This document shows, piece after piece, positions 13,041 through 25,795 of a DNA stretch of 64,000 nucleotides. The stretch comes from Eudromia elegans. Taxonomy: Eukaryota; Chordata; Aves; Tinamiformes; Tinamidae. Numbering within the stretch: position 1 is the stretch's first letter; every line of letters begins with the position of its first letter. The notes beneath the pieces were generated by a model, which did not search any database, was not told the origin of the DNA, and saw only the letters and a program-made list of their open reading frames with translations. Both the position numbers and the translations under genes were made by a program. The stretch spans positions 1,178,001-1,242,000 of the forward strand of contig PTEX01000055.1 in the NCBI GenBank assembly GCA_003342815.1. The letters are read 5' to 3'.

Positions 13041-16000
13041 TTTAACTAATTCTAGAAAAAGTATCTGTTGGAGTTTCAATCTTTTTAGTCCAGGAGCTTA
13101 CCACTGGCTTATCCATAAAAGAAAACCTAAGTAAGAGTTTTTCTGAAACGTAATGAAGGCGAACATGCTGAAATTATACAGATAACATTTTTGCAATCAT
13201 GAAACATTTGCAAATGTTATTAGGGCAATTTATTTCTGCCATGTGTCATCTCTTCAGCAGGAGTACTCTGCATGGGTTAAATGTTTTTTAATGCAGTTTT
13301 GAATAGTTATGTGTCACACTCTGAAAATAGAGATTGAACCGTTCATTCTCTGTTGACTGAAACCATGCAAGAGATCTTTTGCTAATAATTAATGTCATAT
13401 CCCACTGGGACAAACACTATTTGCATGGCTTATAATGAAAACAATTCAAAAACACTAATGTGTTTCCCTGAACAGTGAAAGCTTGTGATGCATATTATGA
13501 AAATACCACTGGTGAGAACTATGGCAGCATATAAAAGCTGTTATTGTGTTGTACATTTATTGCTAAGTTTATTTCCTCTTTGATTTATCTAACTCACCAA
13601 TTACCAATTGCTTTCACTCCTCTGATCATTCTAGCCCTAAAAGACATGGCGAGCTGCTAGTTCAGAGCAATGCTACTGTTTGGCAGCCACGAGTGTTTTC
13701 CGCACCCAAACATGAAGCACCTTCCTGAATAACTTCAGGTAATGATGCCATGTCCACACAATGCTTCCTCTCAGTGCAAAAGATTTAAAAAGTGTTATCT
13801 GTAGATACTTTAAGACACAAAAGCCTAATCAATCTGCATTTGCATAAACATGCTATAATGACCAGTAACTCATGCAAAGTAGCGTAGTCATGTGGCCTGT
13901 TTGTCTTATATACATCCAATTTAAAGCTTTTATCCACTTGTACTTACTCAGCAGCCCAATCACTCTGTACCCCCACACACCTCCCACTGCTCCTTTCCCA
14001 ACCCCAAACCACACTTCAGGCCACACTTCATGGCAGGATGACCCCAGCTCCTTTCTCATTTACACACTGATTTGGCAGGCAAATTTACCCCTGTTTCTGA
14101 ACAGATACAGCCAAGACGTGCATATTCTAATTTACCTATTTACCCCTTTATGCCAAGACTGCCCATGACAGAAATCCTCAACCCATTTTTCTAGATGATT
14201 TAATGAGTTTATAGGATTTCCTGTAGGATATGTTTTTTCCAGTCTTTGCTCTGGATCTGTGGGGAAAAGCCCACTTTCTCGGCTGCTGCCCTCTCCTTGC
14301 CCCTGCTCACTGAGGACAGAGGAAACATCCCGAGGTGTCTCTACTGCCTCATGCAAAGGCAAGCGTCTCGGCAGACGGAGTGGGTTCAAGTTCCCTTTCT
14401 TTCCTTTCAGGCTGTTCTCACAAAATGCAGCAGCAATTTCTCACTCCTCAAGTTAAGTGAGAGAGTGAAGGTACTAGTGCTCCTTTGAGAACTTGGAGCA
14501 GTCCAGAAGATCTGGCCAGATGTTCTCAGACCTCACCTTAAAGCTGCTGCTTTTCTTGCTTCCTTCATTTTCCTATTTACATCTTTCCATCTCCCTCAGG
14601 GATCTTATGGATTTCAGTTTTGATCTAGTTTTTAGTATGAATTTTCAGTTTTTAGTCGTAAAGACTAAAATATTTCAAAAAATGCACATTCAAGAAGTCT
14701 CCTGAGCAAAATAAGGAGGAAAGATTTGTATTCATTTCAGTTTGAAGGTAAAAATAAGTAAAAAAGAAAGCACTGGCAAGTTTTCATTAATGTTGTGGCC
14801 TGTGTGTACATATATATTTTCTTTGCATATCATATTTAATATTAATCACTGATTTTAGATTAATGGCCTAAAATACATCTTTCTAAATACTGCCACTTTA
14901 GATATATACAGGGGACTCATCATTGTCACTACTTAGTATTACTACATATTCAAGCATTTTCACTGATACAAAAAGGAGATGACAGAGATTAAGTACAAAA
15001 CCCACTATTGCTACGTGATATTTTTAATGGAAGTAACTGCAAGCTTAACCACGGTATTTTGCCACTGACTCAGTCTGAATGAGCGAGCCACCAGTATCTT
15101 TAAACCCCATTCTTTATCTCCTCACTCATGTCTTTTAAGTGTCACTGGAATAGATCTTCTATCATGGTTGTTCTTGTCATCCAATTCAACCTAAGAGCTT
15201 TTTTGGGGAAAAAAAATAGTGTTATAAATTATTTAATTTTGAGAAATAAAGGATAAAATGGAGTTAACCGGGACTTGGTTATCCAGCCATGACTTCCTGC
15301 CCTTGGTCAAGGCCCTCATTCACAGATATATTTTTTCATCTTTATCAGAATTTGCTCTTTTCTTCTGCTTTATGATGCCTTTATAAGAAAGTACTGCATT
15401 ACAGATTTCTACCATTTCCCTCTAAATTACACTGGGTCACTGTTTTCCCAAACCTACATCCTTGCTTTTTCATTAAGAGTATTATCATTTTACTGTGCAA
15501 GGGATGTCTTTGATTTAATTTGGTCATTACTTTTTTCACTTTATTTTCACTGTTTGCCTCTGACTTTACAACATTTACTTTACTTTCTATATTACAGTTT
15601 AGCTATATTAATACCATTGTTAAGGTTGAGATGCAGCTTCCAAACTCATTTTCACAAGCTTATAACTTTCTCCAAATAATCTCTTTTGGTGTGAAGTTTT
15701 TTATGCTTATCCTTTGTTAGAAGTGGGTTTTTATTTGAAGCTTCATAAGCATCCTCTATCTGTTTTGACTTATCCAACATGAAAAGATAGCAGTTTTCCA
15801 GCAATCAAGACAGTTTTCAGATGCTTCTTTTGGACTCTGATAATTGAAAATCAGCTTTGTTTCAGCACTTCAAAATGAGCTTTGACGGTGCAATGGTAGC
15901 TTTGCTGCCTCTCTGAAATGGTTTTGAATTAATAAAGTTCAGTGTGTGACATCATTATTGAATAACTTATTGAAGTAGGAGTGATGAAGAAAGCTGACCA

Positions 16001-16379
16001 CAGAAAAACTGCTCTCTGCTTAATAATATTTTTAAAGGTTGTTTATTTTTCTGCATGGAAACTGCATTTAATTATACATTATATAAAATCAAACTACTTA
16101 TATTTAAATATTTTTAATGTCATTTCCCCCTCACTCTTTAAAGGGTGTAGCCCAATACAAATCCTCTTTAGTACACGTAAGTATTTTAACACGCACTGAA
16201 GAATAAATATTTCCCTTGTACTGATGAAAGACACCGCAGTCCCATTACTCAGCGAGTGCTTTATTCCACAGACACACTGCAAGAATTGCAAAAACATGGA
16301 AGAGCTCTTGTTTAAATGCCCAGTAAGACATTTTATATACAACACAGGGAAGTGGCAGACAGCTTCTGGTTTGTCTTCA

Positions 16380-16720
16380 CATGGAAAGTCTCCCTTTTCC
16401 GAGGAAGGCCAGTCCCCAGCTTTCCTGTGGCCTCTCCCTGCGCTTGCACAGTGTGCTTTGTGCAATCCACTCTGCAGCACTGTGGCAGTGTGCCATGCGG
16501 CCATCTCGCTTATAATGTGAACACACCCAGCTAGGTAAAGCTCTTGCCGGCTCAGTTTTGCTCCAGCTCTGCTTCTCTGCACTGGTATCCTGCTCTGCAG
16601 GACCTGCTCCCCATGCCATTCCCAACTTACACAGGTAAGCAGTGCATGAGGGAGAGGCTGGGTCTTTTGGCAGTTCACCCTCTGACAGAGGGAAGCAAAA
16701 AGCTCCTGGTCCCCATGCAC
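16380..16720. other. GC-richer patch with overlapping open frames
   Basis: The longest open frame of the window (208 codons, minus strand, 16094-16720) starts here, with 119-, 98- and 100-codon frames overlapping it in other frames on both strands. Open frames in several registers at once point to low stop-codon density from local composition rather than to a gene. The translation has no family I recognise, no signal peptide and no conserved-looking motif. An alternative exon or a long non-coding RNA cannot be excluded. Confidence 0.3.
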
Positions 16721-18599
16721 CAGCTAATGTGGACAAGCAATGAAATGAAAGGATATGCTGTAACAGTCACCCTTGTAAACCCTGCTCGTTTGGAAACACC
16801 TAGCACTGCAGTGCTAAATCTGCAAATTTTAGTTCTTCTAATATAATTATTTGGCCTGGTAATGGCAAAAAGCTTTTATAAAGAAAGTGTTCACAGGGCA
16901 ATTTGCCAGGCTGTACAAAAGGTCTATGTTTCTGGTAGGCAATATTGAAATACCTTGCAGGAGTAGCCAAAATACAAGAAGACCCAATCTATTCACAATC
17001 AGGGATTATAGAATATGTGAGAAGGACATCAAATATTTTTCTTCTTAATTGAAAAAAAAAAAGAAAAAACACATTAAGAACTCTGCCAGAAGTGGACAAG
17101 CACTGTGTTTCTTCATGAACTTAATCCTTACTCACATATACTCTCCACTTTTCAGGCTTTCTGTTTACATGTAAATATTGTAAGGATAGGGAATCCCTTG
17201 GGGATTTAACCCAGCTACCATTTCCCACCAAGAGTCCCACTTTATCAGTAAGAGAGTTGTTGCACTCCATGTGGCAAATGCTCCTGAGCCAGGAGCCTGG
17301 CTAACCTGTGGGGCACTACTGCACCCCAGAAAACCAAGGTAAGGATGAGGAAAAAAACCCACTCATTTTTCATCACAAGGAAAGGTTTCATTACCCATAA
17401 GTCCAGACTGACACAAACTGCTACATTCTGTATTTGCATCTACACAGAATAGACTCACAGCCCAAATTTATATCACACTTTTCACTCTAACATCCAATGA
17501 AGTGAAGACAGTCCTGCCAGGCTACAGCTGCCACAAAAGCTATACAAAGCGATACCTAATTCAGGATCTATGCGAGCCACCTCCCTTAGAAGCCTTGTGG
17601 TCTACTTTTGAATTGGCCTCTTGGCCAAAATTACACCAGCACATAATGATGACAGTTTTTCTTTAGTCTTGTGTGTTCATAATTCTGAATATATTCCCTT
17701 GGCTAAACTAAAAATCCCAGTCAATAGGTTCATTCTAGGCTCAGATCTTACTTTTCTCATCCTATCTTTTTACACCATTTTTTTTTTATTGATTAAGCAG
17801 CTCTTGCATCTTACAATAATGCCATAATACAATCCAAAGTGCCTCAGGAAGCTTTTACATGAACAGCACTAAACAAGCTCACTCTGATTTGTATTTATTT
17901 ACCTTTTCATTTATAAGTACTTTTCTGCATTCAGCCATTTCTTCAGTTTTTCCTTTCTGTTCAAGCTCAGACAGTTCTTAGCAGATTGCTCATATAAACC
18001 ACATAATTCAAGTCCTGCTTTTGGTGGCTGTCCTTCACAGGGACACACAGCCCTTGCCGATTGTGCTATTGTTCCTCTCTCAGTAGCTCACCTATCAATC
18101 CACTTCTTCATACCAAATTAAACTCTGGTTCTGATAGTTTACACATTTCTTTGTAACCAAATTATCTGTTATAGGACTGTGGTCAGTATATAAACTTTCT
18201 ATGTAGAGAGCTATGGCACCTCCTGTGGTCTATAATAGCATGTTATAAGCAGGATTTTTTTTTTTAACCTATGACCAAAGGAAATCCATTTTGTTTTAAG
18301 TCTGCTATTCTTTCCAATGATGTGCGAAGTGTTTCTTTCTATCATAAAAGGGGCAATAACCTTACCTCATACATAAACTGAGTATGAAGTCAGAAGGCAA
18401 AGCTCTGTTTCTCGTGCATGCAGAATTCAATAGAAAATCCAATAACTGGAGTTTATTTTTCCCTCTCTCCTACTGCTACACTCTTATGTCTTTCCTGACT
18501 GGCCACATGACAACCATTTCCAGGTACGTGGTTGAGTAGGACAGGAGCAGTGAGACGAAAGTTGAGCTAAATCCTCTCCAGTCATAATCTTCCAGTGCA

Positions 18600-18870
18600 T
18601 TTTAGGCTTGACAGAACCATGAGTTCATCTAATACAATCTCCTGGGTATCATAAGTCATTAAATATCACCCCGATATTGCTACCTAGAGCCCAATTATTT
18701 TAATTAGATGAGAGCACTTCAGCCATCAAGAGACTGAATTGTAGAGCGCCACAGGCACAGACCAAAATAGACTCAAGATATCAGGAAAGCCTGAGGCTCT
18801 TGCAATAGCAATAGGAATTGAGTAGGTGAGAAATGCCCCCAGAATTCCTGGAAATAATATGTGGGTCACC
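18600..18870 (-). mobile_element. Ancient CR1 LINE 3' fragment
   Basis: The plus strand resembles the reverse complement of the old CR1 type I know from turtle, crocodile and bird genomes. Landmarks in order are GTTCATCTAATACAATCTCC, a GTATCA-AAGTCATTAAATATCACCC segment, GAGCCCAATTA, then CATCAAGAGACTGAATTGT, CTTGCAATAGCAATAGGAAT and GTAGGTGAGAAATGCCC. It is strongly diverged, and the far end is uncertain by tens of bases. It shares PRKN orientation. Confidence 0.72.
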
Positions 18871-19124
18871 CACCAAGTTAAGCTCAGCATTTCTAGTTCC
18901 CTGACAGTGTGATCAGAAAGCAAATTTGTTCTTCATGTCTTGCATTCAGCTTAATCCTGACCTAAGCATCATAGAACTATGTAGTCAGTGGATATATAGA
19001 GGCAGGATTTCTTCCACATTTACTTTTGAGATGTTTTTTCCAAATCTGTGTGCTAAAATTTATTGTAAACTGTAAGCATTTTGAATTCTTTACATTTGCA
19101 CATTTCATGTATGTAAAACGTCAC

Positions 19125-19255
19125 TCTTCCCTTTCTACAAGAGAAGAAATTTGAGGCCCAGGTAGCTTTGGCCTCTCAAATTCCTAATAGTGAGTGTATG
19201 ACAAAGCTCACTGCTTTGTATCTCTAAATCAAAGGTCTCTAGCATTTTAAAAATT
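19125..19255 (-). mobile_element. Possible MIR-like SINE fossil
   Basis: GAAATTTGAGGCCCAGGTAG followed by AATAGTGAGTGTATGACAAAG resembles the GAAACTGAGGCCCAGA and TAGTGAGTGGCAGAGC blocks of MIR in reverse complement. The similarity is short, so the call is tentative. Confidence 0.45.
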
Positions 19256-20356
19256 GACTGTGACATGATATGATTTTAAATCCAGCTTTTATCTAACTCC
19301 CAATGTAAAATGGTTCTAACATGCTTGCACTTTTAACTCATTCTCATTTCAGAAAAATTGGTAAAATGGGGGTTATTTACCTTTTGCAAAACATTAGTTT
19401 ACAAAATCTAATCTGAGCTGGTTCAGATTCACACAGAGCAGCTTTACCCCTCTGGATCTAGTTCTGTGTGTCCACTTTGGATTGATCTTCCTGGGCAAGG
19501 ATTTGATTTAATCTTAGTTTTCTCTGATACAGTTTCTCTGAATCAGGCATAGCATTATCCCGCTGCCTGCGGTCTGATGTTACGGATTTAAGAAGCCAGA
19601 TGTTTCCATCCCTCTGTCAGGTAACCAACCACTTCTACTCTCTACCTTCTCTTCCCTTCTTTCTCAGATTCCATAAAGCAGATATTAAGTGGTGAGGTGA
19701 TATTAATGGTGTAGTAGCCACAGAAAAGTGAATCAAGATATTGCACATTTTAGATAACTATTTTCCAGATGCCTGCAGGATGCAGAAATCAAGCAGAAGC
19801 TACACCCCATATATGTCAAGAGGCAGGGATTTTGATCACCTAATATGGAACATACCATAATATTCTGTATTTTTAGCAGACAAAGGTATTGCTTTCTCAA
19901 TTCTAGCTCAGATAGAGCTAAAGAGAATTATATGTTATCTTCTGACATTCTACAACTTAGTTCGCCTTGATTTGTGACGTAGAAGAAAAAACAGGTATTT
20001 TACATACCAAATAAAGGACAAGTAATTGATTTGCTCTCCTTATGACAACTAATTGTTTTGTCTTTGCTAGTCTTACAGACTAATGCAATCCACATTATTT
20101 ATGATGGAAAATTTCTCCATATTTCTTTAGCCACTCACTCTTGTCATCTGCATTTGAAATTTGTCACAAAATCAATGAGTTGCAACAGAGCAAGAATTGG
20201 GCAAAAGAAATAGAGTCCCTTGATAACAAGCCATAGTTTGTTAATTGGACAGTGCTGTTCTGGGTGAAGGTTTTACAGAAACATCAACATTTTACCACAT
20301 GTTAACAAGTTCCATGTTCTAACAATTCTTTATAAATCACAGAAAACACCACTGGA

Positions 20357-20396
20357 AAACAAACAACCAAACAAAAAATAAACAAATCAAAAAAGA
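20357..20396 (+). repeat. Degenerate AAAC/AAAT low-complexity stretch
   Basis: An A-rich run of AAACAAACAACC-type units without a strict period. Confidence 0.8.
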
Positions 20397-22644
20397 ATGT
20401 TAGTCCGTCTGGGAAAACTTGTCGTATTTCAGCAATGAAACAACTTCCTTAGCTACTGAAGCACAATGTGTCAACAACATGGAATTCCACTTTCTAAAGG
20501 CTGGGTTGCCCAGGTGATCGAGAAAAGCAATACCTGATTACTGCTCAGGGCTTGTGCATAGTGCTAGCGACTCAGCACTTAGCAATAATAGCAAACGTCT
20601 GTCTCGTGAGGTCCTGAAACACTCCTGCTGTGAGTCTGCTTCTCAATCTCAGCAATTTCTTCAAATATTACCTTATCCCCTGTAATATATTTCTGGTGAA
20701 TTTTCTTAAAAGCAAAAAATTAATGACATACAGAACAGGGATAGTTATCTCAAATGTAATAACAAAGAAGATTCCTTCAATTCCTTCAACAAACAAGAAC
20801 CCTTCAATTTTAGTAGAAGTACTAGATAGCAGCTAAATCCTTGATTTTCATTTTAGTGTTTCACAAATGACAAAAAGGTCTTGAGGTCTTTTCTTGTCTA
20901 AATTATTCCTCTGTTTTTCAAAATGTCAGAGCCAGCCTCTTATTCCTGTCCTTGTTTTCACTTTCATTCCCATTTAGAACTGGGAATTCAGATTGCTGTG
21001 CATGCAGTCCTGCTTCACCGGGGACCCTTTATCAATCTGATTTTAAAATACAAAATATTATATACATTTTTTTCCAAAGTATCTTCAAAGATTGTCTTAG
21101 CACTATCATTATTGATTGTCAAATTGATGAGCAAAGCACATACCATTGAACTGAATATTTGTATTTACAACTAACTTTAAAAACAAAGTCTTTTAGGTTA
21201 GTCAGACTTTCAAACATTTTGGTAAGGCACTGTATATGTAATACTGTCCCCAAACTATACACAAGACAGACTGAATGTGAACAAAGAAAGAACTTGCTGA
21301 TCATGACAAGACTTGATCACACAGAATACTTCTAACCGCCTGAAGGAAGAAATGCTTTACATCTCCTGACTCCGGTACTTTTCTGGACTGTTGTGTGTAT
21401 GCATTTCATATACATCAAATAGCTCTGAAAGAGTATTTCCAATTGCACCAAAATGGCACTCCATTCAAGATACATATCCCTAAAATAAACACCATCATTA
21501 CATGTCCTCCTCAGTAGGACAAAAAGGACAGCCAAAACTGACACAATCACCATTTGGCTAATCCAAATTAACAAAAGGAAGTAACAATCTGTTGTATTGG
21601 AAGTATTTTTCCAAATTATTTAGGGTCCACATACGTATGTATTAGTACACTTAATAAAGATAGTGCTGAAGAAGCAGTATGCATGCCAGCAGACACATGA
21701 ACAGAAGATATTGAATTGCAAAAAAGGGCTTTGCAGACCACTGGAATGGATATTGCACTTCTCATGCAACTATTTTAGAGTGCTTTCTATTTTATTAAGC
21801 TTTCTGAAAAAGCCAGACAATCATTAACGCTATTTTTTCTATAAATATACTGAAATTGCTTTTGGCTTGTGCTTCCTAAGCTGTGAAAGAATAATGCAAA
21901 AACTAATCAATGGGGAAAAAAAGAAGCTTGGAAGACTGAAATTGCCTTAAGGATTTTATTCTATGTAATACAATGGTCTAGGAATTCTATTAATAAGGAA
22001 GACATAGTATTTATATTTATTGATTTTTTAGGGAACACTTGCAGTCTGCAGTCCTTAAATTTCACCCGTCCTGGAAGGGAATGCAACTTTCATAAAATCA
22101 GAACATAGTTCAATGGCATTATCCTTACAGAACAATAAATACAATGTAAAAGAGATGAAATAGTCCCACCTTTTCTGCTCCCTTCTTAGAGTTGTAATAT
22201 TTTCTGTTTCCTTGCAAATGTAACACATTAAGGTTGACTTCTCATTTGTGGGTTGCAGTTTCAATTGAGAGGATCAGAATGCAAGGCCACAAAACATTAA
22301 TTATGACAAGGTGTGCCTGTGACCATTTGAACTGTAGACCAGACCTTACCATATTTTAGGGTGATCTTTGGACTTCCATAAACAACTTCACTTGGCTGTA
22401 GCCATAGCTACATAAACTATAGTTCAGAGAGTCAGGTCTACTAGCAAGGAATCACTGAAGCAGAGTCTCTTTCTGGAAGTACAATCCTTGGCCTGTATTC
22501 ACACAATACTAGCAAAGAATAAACTTAGTGGGCAAAGACAGACAGAAACTCTTTGTGGCCAACCCCATCTGATCCCATTCCAAGGGAGCTTCCTGAATGG
22601 GCCACATGATACGAATGGGTCTGAATCATGGAATCTTTATTTTG

Positions 22645-22738
22645 CCTCTTTTCTCTTACTCTTTTCTTTTTCCTCCCCTCCTCTCCCCCCCTTTTCTAAA
22701 AAGAAATCTGAAAACACCTTCTCTTTTTTTTTTTTTAA
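22645..22738 (+). repeat. Pyrimidine tract with C7 and T12 runs
   Basis: An almost pure C/T run (22645-22697) is followed, after a short A-rich spacer, by TTCTC and T12. It has mirror-like character typical of sequences able to form triplex DNA. The open frames across it come from composition. Confidence 0.85.
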
Positions 22739-23214
22739 AAACATTTCCTCTCTACTTCCTTTGTTCTACCTCACCAGTTAATCGAAAGCCCCACACAGTT
22801 GTTAGCTGCTCTTATACAGAAATTCAAACAAGAATAACCAATTTGCTCTGTGCAGCAGACAGACATTTGCCTAAGAGGTCTTTTGGGTGGAATCAGATCA
22901 TCAAGGTTAGAGGTAACCTCAGCTACTAGCTCTGTCATCACCTCTGAATTTTACCCCAAGATAGAGGTTCAAATACCCCAAAAGAGACCCTGCATATCTG
23001 AATTGTAGCTTAAGACAAAAAAAACCCAAAAAAACCCCCCCAAAATTCCAAAATTGGAAAATCTCCAAATTCAAACATGTGCCGATTCACCTTGTTGCCT
23101 TTATATACTTGCATAGCACCTTTGGAACGGAACTTGCCTCTAACATAAGCCATACAGTTAAATATTGGATGGCATCCAAATCTGCGAGGCAAATCCTCGA
23201 TGTTCTGACTGGCA

Positions 23215-23425
23215 GCTGACTTGGTCATTGCTTGAGGATCCCAAGGAGGTCCTTTTCCCTGTCCTGCTCTTCTCCACGAGCCGCAGGCCCCACTGCTGGG
23301 CTGCAGCTCTCAGGTGCTGCAAAGCCTGGGACTATCTAGCCCCAAACGAGCTCCCTCAAGCAGCCCTCGAGGAAAGGAGCAATCTCTTCCCAAGCCTTCC
23401 TGAGCGTACCACAGGTCTTGTAATG
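23215..23425. other. GC-richer patch, unidentified
   Basis: About 200 bp with CTGCAG- and CCTCGAGG-type motifs stands out from the AT-rich intron 9. No known repeat or exon was recognised, and no splice-site pair frames a convincing coding segment. Confidence 0.35.
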
Positions 23426-24841
23426 TGCAAGTTGCCACATGCAAAATTAACACCACCACCTGTGCATCACAACATTATGTAGTAGATACCGTGAAAATTC
23501 AGTCGACTCAGTTTTTCACTTTTTTTTTTTTTCTTTCATAGCAGAAAATAAATTATCAATGTCCTCGAGTTTTGACAGTGCAGTGTACAGACACACACAT
23601 CTTACTCGGTCTAGATGTATGGCACGCAGTGCTAGCAACCCTTACAAGAAACCTACTGCCACCAACATTCATTAAAGTTATCATTTGCCAGGGGGCAAAA
23701 AAAGAACTGAAGGCACTTATTTCCACCCTGTTTCATTATGCCTAATTAAAGATTCTGAGAAAAGGCCTGAATGTTACTCAAATTTGGCTTGCAGACCGGT
23801 CCCATGATCCTCATTTTAGCCCAAGTAAATCGTACACTCTGTTGTTCAAGATATCATATAACCCAAACTAAAAGGTAAGTTCAGACTCAAGACTACAAAC
23901 CGGTCACCAGAAAGCACAACACAGCCCATTGAAGGAAACAGAACAGTTTGCTAAACTAGGTAATACATCAATCCTTTATGCTATGTACACTTTATTTACA
24001 GCGCTATTCCAGACTCAAAATGATGATGAATGAAGTTGCAAAATGCAGTTGGATTTTCATCATTCCAAGGCAAAGAGCAGCATAAAAATTATTCGTGATT
24101 TTATCTTTTTTAACCAATTCCCAAAAGTTAATTTGGAGGCATTTCTTTTCGTTTACTCAGTCTTGTTTATTATTACTTTCCCACCTTCTTCTTTTATTTT
24201 ATAGCCCTCTGTCTGCTCAGTGAGTCAGGGGAATACTGTATTTTACATGCACCACTGCATGGACAGATAGGAAGTTTTACCAAGGTTGACAGATGCTAAC
24301 TTACTCACAGAAGACAAGTTACTGCAACTTCCGAGTTCAGCAGAGCATTATTCTTCCATGATACAGTTTGAGCAACATCAAAGCTATAGTAAAAAGTGCA
24401 TTTTCTACCAAGAAAGACAACAGGAACAAAATGATAATATTTTATGATTATAAATATTTTCACTTTGCCCATAGCCTGCATGGAATTTAGAATAACATGA
24501 AGCATACAAAGAGTTTCTTAATACACGTCAGCTAGTTACTCCAATCAAACAACTAATTGAATCTTTTATACATAGCTTTATCTCCATGTATTACTATTTT
24601 CCCTGCATCTTCTTTTTTAAAGGTACCTGTTAATCATACTGCTAAAAGAATCACTGATTCACACGATTTGACCTCTTAGCAAAAATGTTTCCACGTCACC
24701 TGTTTCTGTTTTCCAAAAACACACCATTAGTTGTGCCTGCCCTCTGCTAAAAAGCAATTCTTGTGACCAAACAAAAACATATCTCTCTCTTCATCATATA
24801 TCTTAAAATATATAAGCAATGCCATTGCAATATCACTGACA

Positions 24842-24892
24842 GGTCATTTTCGCTCTCTTTTTCTTTCTCCCTCCTTTTTTTCTCTTTATCTA
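24842..24892 (+). repeat. Pyrimidine tract
   Basis: A nearly continuous C/T stretch of about 50 bp, lying roughly 380 bp beyond the exon 9 donor in gene sense. Confidence 0.85.
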
Positions 24893-25270
24893 TAAAGATA
24901 GGTCATGCTAATACAAGAATGAATGGGTTTCTCTAGATGTTGTTCGGATTTGCTGAGTGCTGGGAGAAAAAAAGAGTGTTTTTGGCTTGTCACCTGCACA
25001 GTTCAACTTCCAGCTCTACTTAGGTCAGCAACTTCTTAAAGCAATTAATGCAAGGAATTCTGGGATGGACATAATCTGCATGATGAAACCGTCACTCCTA
25101 AGCTATGAAACTGTATATATATATATTTTTAAAGAAAATTACAACATCTCGCTCTGGTATGAATGGCAATGCAGAGTCACTAAATAAGAAAGGAAAATTT
25201 GATTTTTTTGTCCCCCTTCTTTTTAAGTTATACAATAGGTTTCCTGCAGAGCCAGTAGGAAAATGTTTGT

Positions 25271-25276
25271 CCTTAC
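25271..25276 (-). promoter_or_regulatory. PRKN: 5' splice site (donor) of PRKN exon 9
   Basis: The junction reads GGG|GTAAGG in gene sense, after the Gly codon equivalent to human G361. It is a good donor, although the last exon bases (GGG) depart from the usual CAG or AAG. Confidence 0.92.
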
Positions 25277-25426
25277 CCCACAGCCAAATCCGTTGTTCGG
25301 TTCACACACAATTTTCCTCGCTCCAGCTTCGGGAAGCAAGCCGGCTCCGCAGCCGGGAGTGGGGCACAGCACTCCCCCCATCTGCAGCACGCACTCCTCG
25401 GCCCCATAGCGCTGGTAGCGGTTGTA
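25277..25426 (-). CDS. PRKN: PRKN (parkin) coding exon 9: first half of the IBR domain
   Basis: The exon encodes 50 residues corresponding to human parkin 312-361, starting [18 protein letters not shown] and ending at the Gly after Cys360. Four IBR zinc ligands are present: Cys332, Cys337, Cys352 and Cys360 in human numbering. The other four ligands (365, 368, 373, 377) belong to exon 10, which is not in the window. It is 150 bp in phase 0 at both ends, as in human. The acceptor reads TGTGTTGCAG and the donor GTAAGG. Differences from human are Q317R, R334T, P345A, D346G, Q347A, V350I, T351V, G354P, G355N and L358F; most lie in the loop between the second and third zinc ligands. The exon is clearly GC-richer than the surrounding intron. 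The open frame runs a few codons past both borders into intron, so the splice sites, not the ORF ends, define it. Confidence 0.97.
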
Positions 25427-25446
25427 CTGCAACACAACAGAGGCAT
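25427..25446 (-). promoter_or_regulatory. PRKN: 3' splice site (acceptor) of PRKN exon 9
   Basis: The intron ends CCTCTGTTGTGTTGCAG in gene sense. The pyrimidine tract is broken by several G residues and is weaker than that of exon 8. The exon starts at the Tyr codon equivalent to human Y312. Confidence 0.9.
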
Positions 25447-25635
25447 GTTACAACTCCGGTAGCATGTAAAAAGGGTTCATAAACTTGGAGCCTGAATGTA
25501 TGCCCCACCACAGATTCAGCTCTTTTAACTTGAGGTTACTTGTCAGATATTTAGGACTCTTGGTATTGCAGCAGAAGGGGCATGGGCCACTGTGCTCCAA
25601 GTCATGTCGGATGCATCGTTCTCCAACTTACCATT

Positions 25636-25795
25636 TTCACAGAATCACAGAGTGGTTGAGGTTGGAAGGGACCTCTAGAGATCCTCTAGTCCAACCCCAC
25701 TGCTCCAGCAGCAACACCCAGAGCACGGGCACAGGGTGACATCCAGGTGGGTTTGGAAGATCTCCAGAGAAGGAGACTCCACAGCCTCTCTGGGG
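25636..25795 (-). mobile_element. CR1 LINE fragment, 5'-truncated, about 210 bp upstream of PRKN exon 9
   Basis: This is the same CR1 subfamily as the copy at 10.65 kb. The tail, GTTGAGGTTGGAAGGGACC, TCTAGTCCAACCCC and GGAGACTCCACAGCCTCTCT blocks all align in order, then the match stops abruptly. It is in PRKN sense orientation within intron 8, with its 3' end toward exon 9. Confidence 0.95.

Larger units (their letters stand above)
1..25276 (-). other. PRKN: PRKN intron 9, 5' part (runs off the window)
   Basis: This is sequence downstream of exon 9 in gene sense. Exon 10 of parkin (human residues 362-389, with the motif CRECKEAYHEGEC) was looked for on the minus strand and not seen, so the intron exceeds 25 kb in the window. 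Only two clear CR1 copies, one possible MIR and simple repeats were identified. The rest is AT-rich sequence without recognisable genes. Confidence 0.85.
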
